A program made the position numbers and the translations under genes. From Yoonia sp. R2331 (GTDB lineage Bacteria; Pseudomonadota; Alphaproteobacteria; Rhodobacterales; Rhodobacteraceae), in the NCBI RefSeq assembly GCF_041103235.1, contig NZ_JBGCUN010000001.1:1426001-1490000 (forward strand): DNA of 64,000 nucleotides. Reading direction: 5' to 3'. Under the pieces are notes generated by a model. That model made no database searches. It was not told where the DNA came from and saw nothing but the letters and a program-made list of their open reading frames with translations. Of the stretch, positions 29,277-37,435 are shown piece after piece (position 1 is the first letter of the stretch; each line of letters opens with the position of its first letter).

Positions 29277-29294
29277 GGTATACAGTTGTATGCC
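29277..29294. promoter_or_regulatory. Inverted repeat upstream of icd
   Basis: GGTATACA-GT-TGTATGCC, 8-base arms with one mismatch, 66-83 bases before the icd start. It resembles operators of GntR-type regulators (ATAC...GTAT). No regulator gene lies next to it. Confidence 0.4.
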
Positions 29295-29332
29295 GAAAAA
29301 TCTTGGGATCGGCCTAATCGGGGCAGATCGGT

Positions 29333-30151
29333 TTAGATGCGCGCGCGGCGACGGCGCCCCATTAGGGCCAGTGCTGCTATCACACTGCCAAGCATTCCCA
29401 TGGCGGGTGGCACCGGCACGGGTGCGGGTGTGGGTGGCGTGGTCGGTGTTGTACCTGACCCGCTGGATGAACTGCCCGCAGCCGTCCCGCCCCCGGCCCG
29501 GCAGGTTCTTCCGGTCGGATCAGATTCGATCACCCAAAAGGACGTGCCATCTGGAATCGCGGTACAGGTATTGGACCCTGTATCTGACGCTGGTCCAATA
29601 GGCGGGTTGGCAATGATGATCGCGGGAGTCCGCACGATGGGCGTCCAAGTTCGGCCAGGACGGCGGAAAGGGGGTGCATTATAGCCAAAGGGCGGTGCCA
29701 GATTGGTGATGAGATCGTCCGTCACGATAGGTGGCGTCAGCAGCGGTGTCCAAAACACCTCTGGGGTCATTGGCCAAGGCGGCGCGCTGTACTGCTGACG
29801 ACCAAAAGGTACGGTTTCCTTGCGGCACACCTCTGCATAGCGGGCATAATAGTCGTCCCACTCCTTTTGGAACCGGGGCAGGACCATCTCTGTCCCGGTC
29901 AGGTTGGATAATTCGGATTGGGTCAAGGCGCGAGCGCAAGGTTCTGGCAGGCACGTTCTGGGCATCCGAACCTTGCCTGCAAGGGTGAAAGCAAGCGCTG
30001 GATTGTCGTATTCCGCATCCAGATATTTCGCATCGATGCAAGAATAGCCAAGGTCATCAACAGTGGTGATATCATCAATAGACAAGGGGTTTGCCTGCGC
30101 GGTCTGCGCGGCAGTCAGGAATCCTAAACAAAGAAGGCCCTTGCGAAACAT
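29333..30151 (-). CDS. Secreted protein with VPxPA/PEP-CTERM-like C-terminal sorting tail
   Basis: 272-residue protein with a signal peptide (residues 1-20, cleavage after AQA), a central region rich in Cys, Pro and Trp without a recognised domain, a low-complexity Gly/Ser/Thr/Pro linker (about 215-245), and an end that reads PVPVPPAMG, a hydrophobic segment and RRRRARI. This tripartite end resembles the VPLPA-CTERM/PEP-CTERM signals used by exosortases, which are frequent in this group. No exosortase gene is in the window. The role is unknown; surface or extracellular location is inferred. It is 121 bases from icd on the same strand. Confidence 0.72.
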   Translation of the reverse strand: MFRKGLLCLGFLTAAQTAQANPLSIDDITTVDDLGYSCIDAKYLDAEYDNPALAFTLAGKVRMPRTCLPEPCARALTQSELSNLTGTEMVLPRFQKEWDDYYARYAEVCRKETVPFGRQQYSAPPWPMTPEVFWTPLLTPPIVTDDLITNLAPPFGYNAPPFRRPGRTWTPIVRTPAIIIANPPIGPASDTGSNTCTAIPDGTSFWVIESDPTGRTCRAGGGTAAGSSSSGSGTTPTTPPTPAPVPVPPAMGMLGSVIAALALMGRRRRARI

Positions 30152-30227
30152 GCCATTTTGTCGCCCGCAGAGACGTCAAAAATGGGACCGAATAATGTTA
30201 ATTTTGTCTTAATGGCCTTAATTTCAT

Positions 30228-30249
30228 GGGAAAAATCGCCAGTTTTCCC
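30228..30249 (-). terminator. Hairpin downstream of the CAU tRNA
   Basis: GGGAAAA-ATCGCCAG-TTTTCCC, perfect 7-base stem, 15 bases beyond the 3' end of the minus-strand tRNA. It could end tRNA transcription or mark its processing; the A/T part of the stem supplies a short T run on the minus strand. Confidence 0.45.
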
Positions 30250-30263
30250 CTCAGAATCGAAGA

Positions 30264-30340
30264 TGGTAGGCCCGGCAGGACTTGAACCCGCAACCAAAGC
30301 GTTATGAGCGCTCTGCTCTAACCAATTGAGCTACAGGCCC
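30264..30340 (-). tRNA. tRNA with CAU anticodon (annotated Met; possibly Ile2)
   Basis: 77 bases including an encoded CCA. On the minus strand: acceptor GGGCCTG with CGGGCCT, D-arm GCTC...GAGC, anticodon stem GAGCG/CGCTT around loop CTCATAA (anticodon CAT), T-arm GCGGG-TTCAAGT-CCTGC. All four stems pair, with G-T at acceptor position 1-72. It is not the initiator: the anticodon stem lacks the three G-C pairs. The TTGGT variable region and T-arm look more like bacterial tRNA-Ile2, whose C34 is changed to lysidine, than elongator Met; tools will call it Met(CAT). Confidence 0.93.
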
Positions 30341-30388
30341 CCGATCTGGCCCTTGCTATCAGAACGGGGTCTGCTTTCAAGTGGTGTT

Positions 30389-30411
30389 GCGAGCGACCAA
30401 GGATCGCTCGC
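30389..30411. terminator. Hairpin after MxKDx lipoprotein gene
   Basis: GCGAGCGA-CCAAGGA-TCGCTCGC, perfect 8-base stem with 7-base loop, 15 bases after the lipoprotein stop on the minus strand and before the tRNA. No T run follows, so it may be a transcript-stabilising or weak terminating hairpin. Confidence 0.45.
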
Positions 30412-30425
30412 ACATTGTCAAAGTG

Positions 30426-30617
30426 TCAGCCGTCCGACATCATCGCGTCGCCGTCTTTCATCATCGCAGCACCATCGGACATCATGGCATCGCCGTCCTT
30501 CATCATGGCTGCGTCGCCATCTTTCATCATGGCGTCATCTTTCATCATGCCGCCGTGTTCTTCGCAGGCGGCAAGACCGGCAATCACGCAGGCGGTCAAA
30601 ATCAGTTTCCGTGTCAT
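30426..30617 (-). CDS. Pentapeptide MxKDx-repeat lipoprotein
   Basis: 63-residue predicted lipoprotein: signal peptide with lipobox LAAC (Cys18), then almost wholly made of AMMKDGD and AMMSDG repeats (residues 24-63). It fits the small family called pentapeptide MxKDx repeat proteins, of unknown function. The start at 30617 has GGAGGGATAG just upstream. The repeats are rich in Met and Asp, which could bind metal ions (copper or similar) in the periplasm; that is inference. It stands alone, 86 bases upstream of the tRNA and divergent from purM. Confidence 0.8.
   Translation of the reverse strand: MTRKLILTACVIAGLAACEEHGGMMKDDAMMKDGDAAMMKDGDAMMSDGAAMMKDGDAMMSDG
30429..30548 (-). repeat. Tandem repeats encoding M-M-K/S-D-G units
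   Basis: Degenerate repeats of 15-24 bases built on the minus-strand unit ATGATGAAAGA(C/T)GGCGA, at least six copies in frame within the lipoprotein gene. Unit changes in multiples of three would alter protein length without a frameshift. Confidence 0.75.
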
Positions 30618-30777
30618 TCTATCCCTCCTATTGGATCATGGCAGAAGGGACCGGACTGCGACATTCTGTCAATCACGACGCCCTGACAAAGCGGTGAGGC
30701 AATGTTGCAGGCGACAGGCTCTGGTCAGTGGGGGCTGCTTGCGGTAAGGCGACGCTCAAAGCTGGCAAGGGGGCGAT

Positions 30778-31821
30778 ATGACCATCAAGAACGGGCTGAC
30801 CTACGCAGAGGCGGGCGTCGATATTGACGCAGGCAACACGCTTGTAGAGCGGATCAAACCGGCGGCCAAGCGGACGGCGCGACCGGGTGTCATGGCGGGA
30901 TTGGGCGGCTTTGGCGCGCTTTTTGACCTCAAGGGCGCAGGCTACGAAGACCCGGTGCTGGTTGCGGCAACCGATGGCGTTGGGACCAAGTTGCGCATCG
31001 CAATTGATACCGGCAACGTCGACACGATCGGCATTGATCTGGTCGCCATGTGCGTCAACGACCTGGTGTGCCAGGGCGCTGAGCCGCTGTTTTTCCTGGA
31101 TTATTTCGCGACCGGCAAACTGAATATCGACGACGCCACGCGCATCATCAACGGCATTGCGGCCGGCTGCGAAGCCTCGGGTTGCGCGCTGATCGGTGGC
31201 GAGACGGCAGAGATGCCCGGCATGTATCATGACGGCGACTTTGACCTTGCCGGTTTCGCTGTGGGTGCGATGGAACGCGGCGCTGATTTGCCGCGCGATG
31301 TTGTGGAAGGTGACGTCTTGTTGGGGCTCGCCTCGGACGGCGTACACTCTAACGGCTATTCGCTGGTCCGTCGGATCGTGGATCTGTCGGGCCTTGGTTG
31401 GGGAGACGATGCGCCATTCACTGAGGGTACGTTGGGCGCGGCCCTTCTGGCACCGACGCGCCTGTACGTCAAACAGGCGCTGGCTGCAGTGCGCGCGGGC
31501 GGAGTGCATGGTTTGGCGCATATTACGGGCGGTGGTCTGACCGAGAACCTGCCGCGTGTCCTGCCGGATGGTCTTGGTGCTGACGTCGATCTTTCCAGTT
31601 GGACCTTGCCGCCTGTGTTCCGCTGGCTCGCCGATCAAGGCGGTATGGCCGAGGCTGAGATGCTCAAGACGTTTAATGCCGGTATTGGCATGGTGCTGGT
31701 CGTGGCCCCGGACCGGGCCGCTGCCCTGACCGACCTGCTGCAAACCGCGGGCGAAACAGTACACACCTTGGGCCATGTGACGACCGGTGCCGGCGTGCGC
31801 TATGCGGGTCGGCTCGCATGA
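30778..31821 (+). CDS. purM: Phosphoribosylformylglycinamidine cyclo-ligase
   Basis: AIR synthetase, step five of purine synthesis: closes FGAM to AIR with ATP. 347 residues; [16 protein letters not shown] is the family start and [21 protein letters not shown] the ATP/phosphate region. AAGGGGG stands just before the start. It overlaps purN by ATGA (31818-31821), giving the common purM-purN operon. Identity is certain. Confidence 0.97.
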   Translation: MTIKNGLTYAEAGVDIDAGNTLVERIKPAAKRTARPGVMAGLGGFGALFDLKGAGYEDPVLVAATDGVGTKLRIAIDTGNVDTIGIDLVAMCVNDLVCQGAEPLFFLDYFATGKLNIDDATRIINGIAAGCEASGCALIGGETAEMPGMYHDGDFDLAGFAVGAMERGADLPRDVVEGDVLLGLASDGVHSNGYSLVRRIVDLSGLGWGDDAPFTEGTLGAALLAPTRLYVKQALAAVRAGGVHGLAHITGGGLTENLPRVLPDGLGADVDLSSWTLPPVFRWLADQGGMAEAEMLKTFNAGIGMVLVVAPDRAAALTDLLQTAGETVHTLGHVTTGAGVRYAGRLA

Positions 31822-32411
31822 CCAAAAGGGTCGCGATCCTGATTTCGGGTGGCGGGTCGAACATGGTGGCGCTGGTACAATCCATGATGGGTGACCACCC
31901 CGCGCGGCCTGTACTTGTGCTGTCGAACAAGGCAGACGCGGGCGGGCTGCAAAAGGCCGCTGATCTGGGTATCCCCACAAGCGCGATCAGCCACAAGGAT
32001 TTCCCCGATCGTGATGCCTTTGACGCAGCGTTGAGTGCGCGGCTGAAAGAAGCGGCACCCGACATCATCTGCCTTGCGGGTTTCATGCGCATCTTCACAC
32101 CAGGGTTCACTACGCATTGGCAAGGCAAGATACTCAACATCCACCCCTCACTTCTGCCAAAGCATAAAGGGCTGAACACCCATGCCAGGGCGCTGGATGC
32201 CGGGGATGTGGATCATGGTTGCACCGTGCATGAGGTGACGGCAGACCTCGATGACGGCCCGATCCTTGGACAGGCGCGGTTGACTGTCGCGCCCGATGAC
32301 ACCCCTGACACGCTGGCCCAACGCGTCTTGCCGTTGGAACATGCACTTTATCCTGCGGTCCTGCGTCGCTTTGCAAATGGAGACCGCACCCCTGTCATGC
32401 CTGACGCTTAG
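31818..32411 (+). CDS. purN: Phosphoribosylglycinamide formyltransferase (10-formyl-THF dependent)
   Basis: GAR transformylase, step three of purine synthesis. 197 residues. Catalytic features: [20 protein letters not shown] with the conserved Asn-His, and [19 protein letters not shown] with the catalytic Asp. It starts inside the purM stop (ATGA), so translation is coupled. Downstream, rnd follows after 79 bases on the same strand. Confidence 0.96.
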   Translation: MTKRVAILISGGGSNMVALVQSMMGDHPARPVLVLSNKADAGGLQKAADLGIPTSAISHKDFPDRDAFDAALSARLKEAAPDIICLAGFMRIFTPGFTTHWQGKILNIHPSLLPKHKGLNTHARALDAGDVDHGCTVHEVTADLDDGPILGQARLTVAPDDTPDTLAQRVLPLEHALYPAVLRRFANGDRTPVMPDA

Positions 32412-32490
32412 GGCAGCCTTCCCAACTTCTCTGCAATCGCCTATGAATTGTCAGGCGCGCGTGACGCGCCACAAAGAATGACAGGCCACG

Positions 32491-33648
32491 ATGCAGACCA
32501 TTACCACGACCGATGCCCTTGCCGCCTTTTGCGCCGAGGCGGCCAAACGCCCCTATGTCACTGTCGATACAGAGTTTTTACGGGAACGCACCTATTATTC
32601 GAAACTGTGTTTGGTGCAGCTTGCCTATCAGGATGACGCAGGCGCCGATGCCGTTCTGGTTGATCCGCTAGCTGATGAGCTGTCGCTCGAACCACTTTAC
32701 GATCTTTTTCGCGATGCGGGCGTGGTCAAGGTTTTCCACGCGGCTCGCCAGGATCTTGAGATTTTCTTTGTCGACGCCGGGCTGATCCCGGCACCTTTGT
32801 TTGACACACAAGTGGCCGCGATGGTCTGTGGCTTTGGTGATCAGGTGGGCTATGAAACTCTGGTCCGTAAGATCGCGCAGGCTGGCTTGGACAAGTCCAG
32901 CCGTTTCACCGACTGGTCCCGCCGCCCGCTGACGGACGCGCAAAAGACCTATGCGCTGGCCGACGTCACGCATCTGCGCGATATTTATGAATACCTGTCT
33001 GAGCGGCTTGAAAAATCGGGCCGCAAGAAATGGGTCACCGAAGAAATGGCCGTGCTGAACGCGCCAGAGACATATGCCGCTGATCCTGCGACCGCTTGGG
33101 AGCGGGTCAAGACGCGCACCAGTTCTGGCAAGTTTCTGGCGATCGTGCGGGAACTGGCGCGGTTTCGCGAAACCTACGCGCAAGAACGCAATATACCACG
33201 CAACCGGGTGTTCAAGGACGATGCATTGGTTGAGCTTGCCTCGACCAAGCCGCAGAACGAGAAAGACCTGAGCCGGTCGCGCCTTTTGCTGCGCGAGGCG
33301 CGGCGCGGGGACATCGCCGCCGGTATACTGGCGGCAATTCAAACCGGTATGGCTGTGCCAAATGATCAGTTGCCGAAGGCCGACAACAGCCGCGAAAAGC
33401 TGCAAGTGAACCCCGCAATTGCCGATATGCTGCGCGTACTGCTTAAGGCCAAGGCCGATCAGGAAGGGGTCGCGCAAAAGCTGATTGCAAACGCTCAGGA
33501 TCTTGATCAACTGGCTGCTGGCAAGCGTGACATCCCTGCACTCAAGGGCTGGCGGGCAGAGGTATTTGGCAAAGACGCACTCCGCCTATGCGACGGCGAA
33601 GTCGCTTTGGCCGTGAAGGGCTCAAAAGTGATTTGTGTCGATCGCTAG
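32491..33648 (+). CDS. rnd: Ribonuclease D
   Basis: 3'-5' exoribonuclease of the DEDD family that trims tRNA and other stable RNA ends. 385 residues. The first motif is VDTEF with Asp26 and Glu28; motif II is in FHAARQDLEIFF, and motif III with YALADVTHLRDIY. An HRDC domain follows from about residue 205. Length and order match bacterial RNase D. Its TAG stop overlaps the convergent lipoprotein gene in one CTAG (33645-33648). Confidence 0.94.
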   Translation: MQTITTTDALAAFCAEAAKRPYVTVDTEFLRERTYYSKLCLVQLAYQDDAGADAVLVDPLADELSLEPLYDLFRDAGVVKVFHAARQDLEIFFVDAGLIPAPLFDTQVAAMVCGFGDQVGYETLVRKIAQAGLDKSSRFTDWSRRPLTDAQKTYALADVTHLRDIYEYLSERLEKSGRKKWVTEEMAVLNAPETYAADPATAWERVKTRTSSGKFLAIVRELARFRETYAQERNIPRNRVFKDDALVELASTKPQNEKDLSRSRLLLREARRGDIAAGILAAIQTGMAVPNDQLPKADNSREKLQVNPAIADMLRVLLKAKADQEGVAQKLIANAQDLDQLAAGKRDIPALKGWRAEVFGKDALRLCDGEVALAVKGSKVICVDR

Positions 33649-34133
33649 CGGCTGCTGATCCGCGCATTTCGCGCAGCCTGCACCCGAATACTGCGCACAC
33701 CGGCCAGCATCGTCGCATCCAGCACCCGCGCGACCGTTACCCGACGCGTATTGGTCTCACCTTGCGGCTGAAAGCCCTGCGGCTGCTCGACCCGAAAGGC
33801 AAGGGTCAATGTGCCGCCCTCGAATGCCACGGGAACAAGCTGCGCGTTAAAGCTGCCTTGCGTCGCGGCGACACCCGTTGCCCGCACAATCGCACCGCCC
33901 GCATTGCGTGAGATTTCCAGTGTTTCAACGGAGTCGATCAACACACGGCCATCAACCTCGCGTCTCACCATCTCTGCGGTGACAAGCGGGCGCAGATTGC
34001 CAGCGGCGTCCACATTGGCAACAGCGGTTGAGCTGCCGAACCAGTTCAACGGGTTCAAACGGGATTCTGCCACGCGGGCGCATCCGGTGGCCGTCACTAC
34101 GGCGATCAAAGCAAGGGGCAGGGCAGGGCGCAT
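33645..34133 (-). CDS. Conserved lipoprotein, function unknown
   Basis: 162-residue predicted lipoprotein: signal peptide with lipobox ATGC (Cys18), then ARVAESRLNPLNWFGSS, a motif I associate with a conserved roseobacter envelope protein. The rest is probably beta-rich (DGRVLIDSVETLEISRN, GGTLTLAFRVEQP) with an Arg-rich end. No catalytic residues are seen. It lies tail-to-tail with rnd, sharing CTAG, and head-to-head with sufE. Outer- or inner-membrane placement cannot be told. Confidence 0.75.
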   Translation of the reverse strand: MRPALPLALIAVVTATGCARVAESRLNPLNWFGSSTAVANVDAAGNLRPLVTAEMVRREVDGRVLIDSVETLEISRNAGGAIVRATGVAATQGSFNAQLVPVAFEGGTLTLAFRVEQPQGFQPQGETNTRRVTVARVLDATMLAGVRSIRVQAARNARISSR

Positions 34134-34253
34134 GGGTCACCTTTTTCTCGTCTGGTCAAATAGCTAGCGGGTTTAGAGACGCTTGAAAAGCACCGGGCTG
34201 GACGTTTGATGCAATGCGTCCTAGATCGGTCACAAGCTGCAGGAGTTTAGGTC

Positions 34254-34661
34254 ATGGCCACCGCCGCCTTTGAAGAGATCGTCGACGACTTTGAGTTTCT
34301 CGATGACTGGGAAGACCGCTATCGCCATGTGATAGACTTGGGCAAGGCAATGGACCCATTAGACGATGCCTTCAAAGTTCCGGCCACCAAGGTTGACGGC
34401 TGCGCAAGTCAAGTGTGGCTTGTGCCCAAGACCGACAATGCAACGTTCCGGTTCCAAGGTGACAGTGATGCCATGATCGTGCGCGGCTTGATTGCCGTCT
34501 TGCGCGCGCTTTACAACGATGTGCCACTGGCAGAGGTCGCCGCAATAGATGCGTCCGCAGAATTGGCCCGCCTTGGGTTGAACGATCATCTGTCAGCACA
34601 ACGCTCAAACGGTTTGCGAGCGATGGTCGAACGGATCCGCGAAACCGCGGCAAAAGCCTAA
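34254..34661 (+). CDS. sufE: SufE family Fe-S assembly sulfur acceptor
   Basis: Takes persulfide sulfur from the SufS cysteine desulfurase and passes it to the SufBCD scaffold. 135 residues; the sulfur-accepting Cys50 lies in KVDGCASQVW. The other suf genes are not in the window, which is common for sufE in this group. The TAA stop overlaps the convergent DUF1638 stop by four bases (CTAA, 34658-34661). Confidence 0.93.
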   Translation: MATAAFEEIVDDFEFLDDWEDRYRHVIDLGKAMDPLDDAFKVPATKVDGCASQVWLVPKTDNATFRFQGDSDAMIVRGLIAVLRALYNDVPLAEVAAIDASAELARLGLNDHLSAQRSNGLRAMVERIRETAAKA

Positions 34662-35284
34662 AGCACGCGCAGCGCTTCGGCCAAATCCCCATATCCGGTG
34701 AACCGCCGTTCGAATGTTAGCCCCATGCGGTCAGCAATCTCTTCTGCTTTTGCGGTCAACTCGGGGTTCTCGGTCTGCGCCTGGTAAACAAGGCGTTCAT
34801 AATTGCCGAAATACATGTCCCGCAGGTCGGGATGCCGATCAAGCCCAAGCGGCCGCCAGACAAAGGCGTCAAACTGGCGCACAAGAAAGTCGGTCAGATA
34901 AAAGGCCGTCATCTCATCTCGCGCTTCAAAGGCGGCGTTGCCTTCAAAAAAGCTGTAACAGTGCGGACCGGCGATCATGCTGACCCCAAGTTCGGCGCAG
35001 GCCGCTTGCAACTGCCCGCCGGTGCCACAGTCGGCATAGACGACAAAAATCTGGTCATAGTCATCGCGGTGTGCCGCAACAGCCGCACGGATACCGGGCA
35101 CGATCTTTTCGGGGTGGTTGTGATAGATTGCAGGCAGACATTGCAGGTCCAGATGGGTCCAGCCATTCATGCTGCGCAGGGCAAGGATTTCATGGGCCAG
35201 CGCCCCACAGGCCAGCAAAAGGATCGGCTTGTCGCCCTTGGGTTCCAACCCGGTGGCTGTCAGGCGCGCATCAAGGTCGGTCAT
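34658..35284 (-). CDS. DUF1638 protein linked to corrinoid methyl transfer
   Basis: 208-residue protein of the DUF1638 family. Cysteines sit in conserved-looking spots: Cys26 (LLACGALAHE), Cys86 (VVYADCGTGGQL) and Cys109 (AGPHCYSFFEG), which could bind a metal or cofactor. The start overlaps the stop of a 52-residue membrane protein by ATGA, which in turn follows the corrinoid protein gene on the same strand. DUF1638 genes also occur beside corrinoid methyltransferases in methanogens and other bacteria, so a role in corrinoid methyl transfer or its reactivation is plausible but unproven. Confidence 0.82.
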   Translation of the reverse strand: MTDLDARLTATGLEPKGDKPILLLACGALAHEILALRSMNGWTHLDLQCLPAIYHNHPEKIVPGIRAAVAAHRDDYDQIFVVYADCGTGGQLQAACAELGVSMIAGPHCYSFFEGNAAFEARDEMTAFYLTDFLVRQFDAFVWRPLGLDRHPDLRDMYFGNYERLVYQAQTENPELTAKAEEIADRMGLTFERRFTGYGDLAEALRVL

Positions 35285-35439
35285 GACCGGCGCGACCAGA
35301 ACCGGACAACAACCGATCCCACCATCGCGCCAATCAAGATATAGACGGGTGGTACACCCAAAGCAGTCAGCGCCCAGATCGTCAGCCCTGCGGCCAGAAT
35401 GACGCCAAATATGATCGCAAAAAAGCGGTTTTGGGACAT
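35281..35439 (-). CDS. Small two-helix membrane protein (52 residues)
   Basis: Short gene starting MSQNRFFAIIFGVILAAG and ending VVRFWSRRS. It has two hydrophobic segments, about residues 6-27 and 30-46, with positive residues at the end. A near-perfect AAGGAGGGACC ribosome site precedes the start, and its TGA stop overlaps the DUF1638 start (ATGA, 35281-35284), which argues strongly that it is translated. It lies 62 bases after the corrinoid protein gene on the same strand. It is too short for simple length cut-offs and easily missed. Function unknown. Confidence 0.78.
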   Translation of the reverse strand: MSQNRFFAIIFGVILAAGLTIWALTALGVPPVYILIGAMVGSVVVRFWSRRS

Positions 35440-35501
35440 GGTCCCTCCTTTCGCGATCAAGATAGGGACCCGGGCGGGATCAAACCAGCCCGGATCGGCA
35501 C

Positions 35502-36203
35502 TCAGGCGGTTGCACCCTGATTGTGTTTGCGTGCGACAAAGGTTTTGGCGGTTTCAACCGCCACCGCAGCATCGCGGCAATAAGCGTCAGCGCCAATGGC
35601 CTTGCCAAACTCTTCATTCAGCGGTGCGCCACCGACCAGCACGATATAGTCGTCGCGCAAACCCTTCTCGACCATCGTGTCGATCACGACTTTCATATAG
35701 GGCATGGTCGTTGTCAGCAGGGCAGACATGCCAAGGATATCAGGCCCTTCGGTCTCCAACGCTTCAAGATAGCTTTCAACGGCGTTGTTGATCCCCAGGT
35801 CGACGACCTCAAAACCGGCACCTTCCATCATCATTGATACAAGGTTCTTGCCAATGTCGTGGATGTCGCCTTTGACCGTCCCGATCACCATCTTGCCGAC
35901 ACGCGGTGCGCCGGTTTCCGCCAAAAGCGGCTTGAGAATGGCCATGCCGCCCTTCATGGCATTCGCCGCCAGCAACACCTCTGGCACGAACAAGATGCCG
36001 TCGCGGAAATCTTGCCCGACGATTGTCATGCCGCCCACCAGCGCCTCGGTCAGAATTCGGTAGGGTTCCCACTTGCGTTCCAGCAAGATATTCACGCCTT
36101 CCTCAATTTCCTCTTTCATGCCGTCGTAGAGGTCGTCGAACATCTGCGCGACGAGGTCTTCGTCATTCAGTTCCGACAGGATGATTTCGTCTTCGTCCGA
36201 CAT
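35502..36203 (-). CDS. Corrinoid (B12-binding) protein of split methionine synthase
   Basis: 233-residue cobalamin carrier equal to the B12-binding module of MetH: a helical cap domain (about residues 20-100) followed by a Rossmann-like domain with the base-off ligand motif DIHDIG (Asp113, His115, Gly118), then LVGGAPLNEEFGKAIGADAY. It would accept methyl from the protein at 10265-11332 and give it to homocysteine via the protein at 37432-38454. Phaeobacter genetics supports such a three-part enzyme. It heads an operon with the 52-residue membrane protein and DUF1638, and is divergent from a radical SAM gene. Confidence 0.9.
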   Translation of the reverse strand: MSDEDEIILSELNDEDLVAQMFDDLYDGMKEEIEEGVNILLERKWEPYRILTEALVGGMTIVGQDFRDGILFVPEVLLAANAMKGGMAILKPLLAETGAPRVGKMVIGTVKGDIHDIGKNLVSMMMEGAGFEVVDLGINNAVESYLEALETEGPDILGMSALLTTTMPYMKVVIDTMVEKGLRDDYIVLVGGAPLNEEFGKAIGADAYCRDAAVAVETAKTFVARKHNQGATA

Positions 36204-36349
36204 GTTTGTCCTCCAAGGCGCAAGGCGCTGATCCTACTTGGCAATTTAATGCTATTTTGTCGCAGAGGTCACGCGACAAATTACGACATTCGTGCAGCTT
36301 GCACCGACCTGTGCTTGCAAATGTTCATGTTGTGTTCTATCCGTGGTGG

Positions 36350-37435
36350 ATGTCAGAGTTTCCTTTGCGCCCACGCTACCGCACGCCGGGCAGGGCCGCG
36401 CAATCAAATCCCGACAATCGGTTTGACCGGCTCCATAGCGAGGCTGTGGATGACGGCTGGTTGCCTCAGGATGACGACATTCCTGTCGCTCGCACCGACG
36501 TGAGCTTGGAACAGGCGCGCAAGGTGATCAGCCGGAATACCTCGCCCGATTTGTCGTTTGACCGCTCGATAAACCCCTATCGGGGCTGCGAGCATGGGTG
36601 CATCTACTGCTTTGCACGTCCCAGTCATGCCTATCTCGGTCTATCGCCGGGCCTTGACTTTGAAACGCGGTTGATTGCGCGGCCCAATGCTGCTGCACAA
36701 CTGGAAAAGGAACTCCGGGCGCGCAGCTATGAACCGCGTACCATCGCGATTGGGACCAACACGGACCCTTATCAACCGATTGAAAAGAAGCATGAGATCA
36801 TGCGGGAGGTGATGCAAGTCTTGTCGGCTTTCAACCATCCCACGGCCATTGTCACCAAAGGCACATTGATCGAGCGCGATATTGATATTCTGGCCCCGAT
36901 GGCCGTGCGCGGTCTATTGCGGGTCGGGATCTCGGTGACAACCCTTAACCCGGCAACATCCCGCGCAATGGAACCCCGTGTGCCGCTGCCCGCGGCCCGC
37001 CTGCGCACGATCCGGCGGCTGTCAGAGGCGGGGATCCCTGTGCGCCTGATGGTCTCTCCGGTCGTGCCGGCACTGACCGATCACGAGCTTGAGGCGATCT
37101 TGGTCGCAGGGAAAGAGGCGGGGGCCGTGGCCGCGTCATCCATCGTGCTGCGCTTACCGTACGAGGTGTCGACGCTGTTTCGCGAATGGGTGGCGTTGGC
37201 TTATCCGGACCGCGCCGCGCGGATCATGGCCCGGGTACGCGAGTTGCATGGTGGCAAGGATTACGACCCGGCTTTTGGCACTCGCATGATCGGGCAGGGG
37301 GAATGGGCGGCCTTGATGCGCAAGCGTTTCAAGATCTGCTGTACCAAACTGGGGCTGGATCAATCCTTGCCTGATCTGCGGACCGATCTCTTTGCACCGC
37401 CGCCACAAGCGGGGGATCAGCTGGCGCTGTTTTAG
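36350..37435 (+). CDS. PA0069 family radical SAM protein
   Basis: Radical SAM enzyme of the SplB-related PA0069/Rv2578c family. 361 residues from ATG 36350 (MSEFPLRPRYRTPGR); an earlier ATG at 36206 would add 48 residues with no family likeness, and the chosen start has only a weak ribosome site. The 4Fe-4S ligands are Cys80, Cys84 and Cys87 in GCEHGCIYC. The substrate is unknown. It sits between the corrinoid and homocysteine methyltransferase genes of the split methionine synthase, an order I recall from Phaeobacter as well, and its stop overlaps the methyltransferase stop (TTAG, 37432-37435). Confidence 0.88.
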   Translation: MSEFPLRPRYRTPGRAAQSNPDNRFDRLHSEAVDDGWLPQDDDIPVARTDVSLEQARKVISRNTSPDLSFDRSINPYRGCEHGCIYCFARPSHAYLGLSPGLDFETRLIARPNAAAQLEKELRARSYEPRTIAIGTNTDPYQPIEKKHEIMREVMQVLSAFNHPTAIVTKGTLIERDIDILAPMAVRGLLRVGISVTTLNPATSRAMEPRVPLPAARLRTIRRLSEAGIPVRLMVSPVVPALTDHELEAILVAGKEAGAVAASSIVLRLPYEVSTLFREWVALAYPDRAARIMARVRELHGGKDYDPAFGTRMIGQGEWAALMRKRFKICCTKLGLDQSLPDLRTDLFAPPPQAGDQLALF

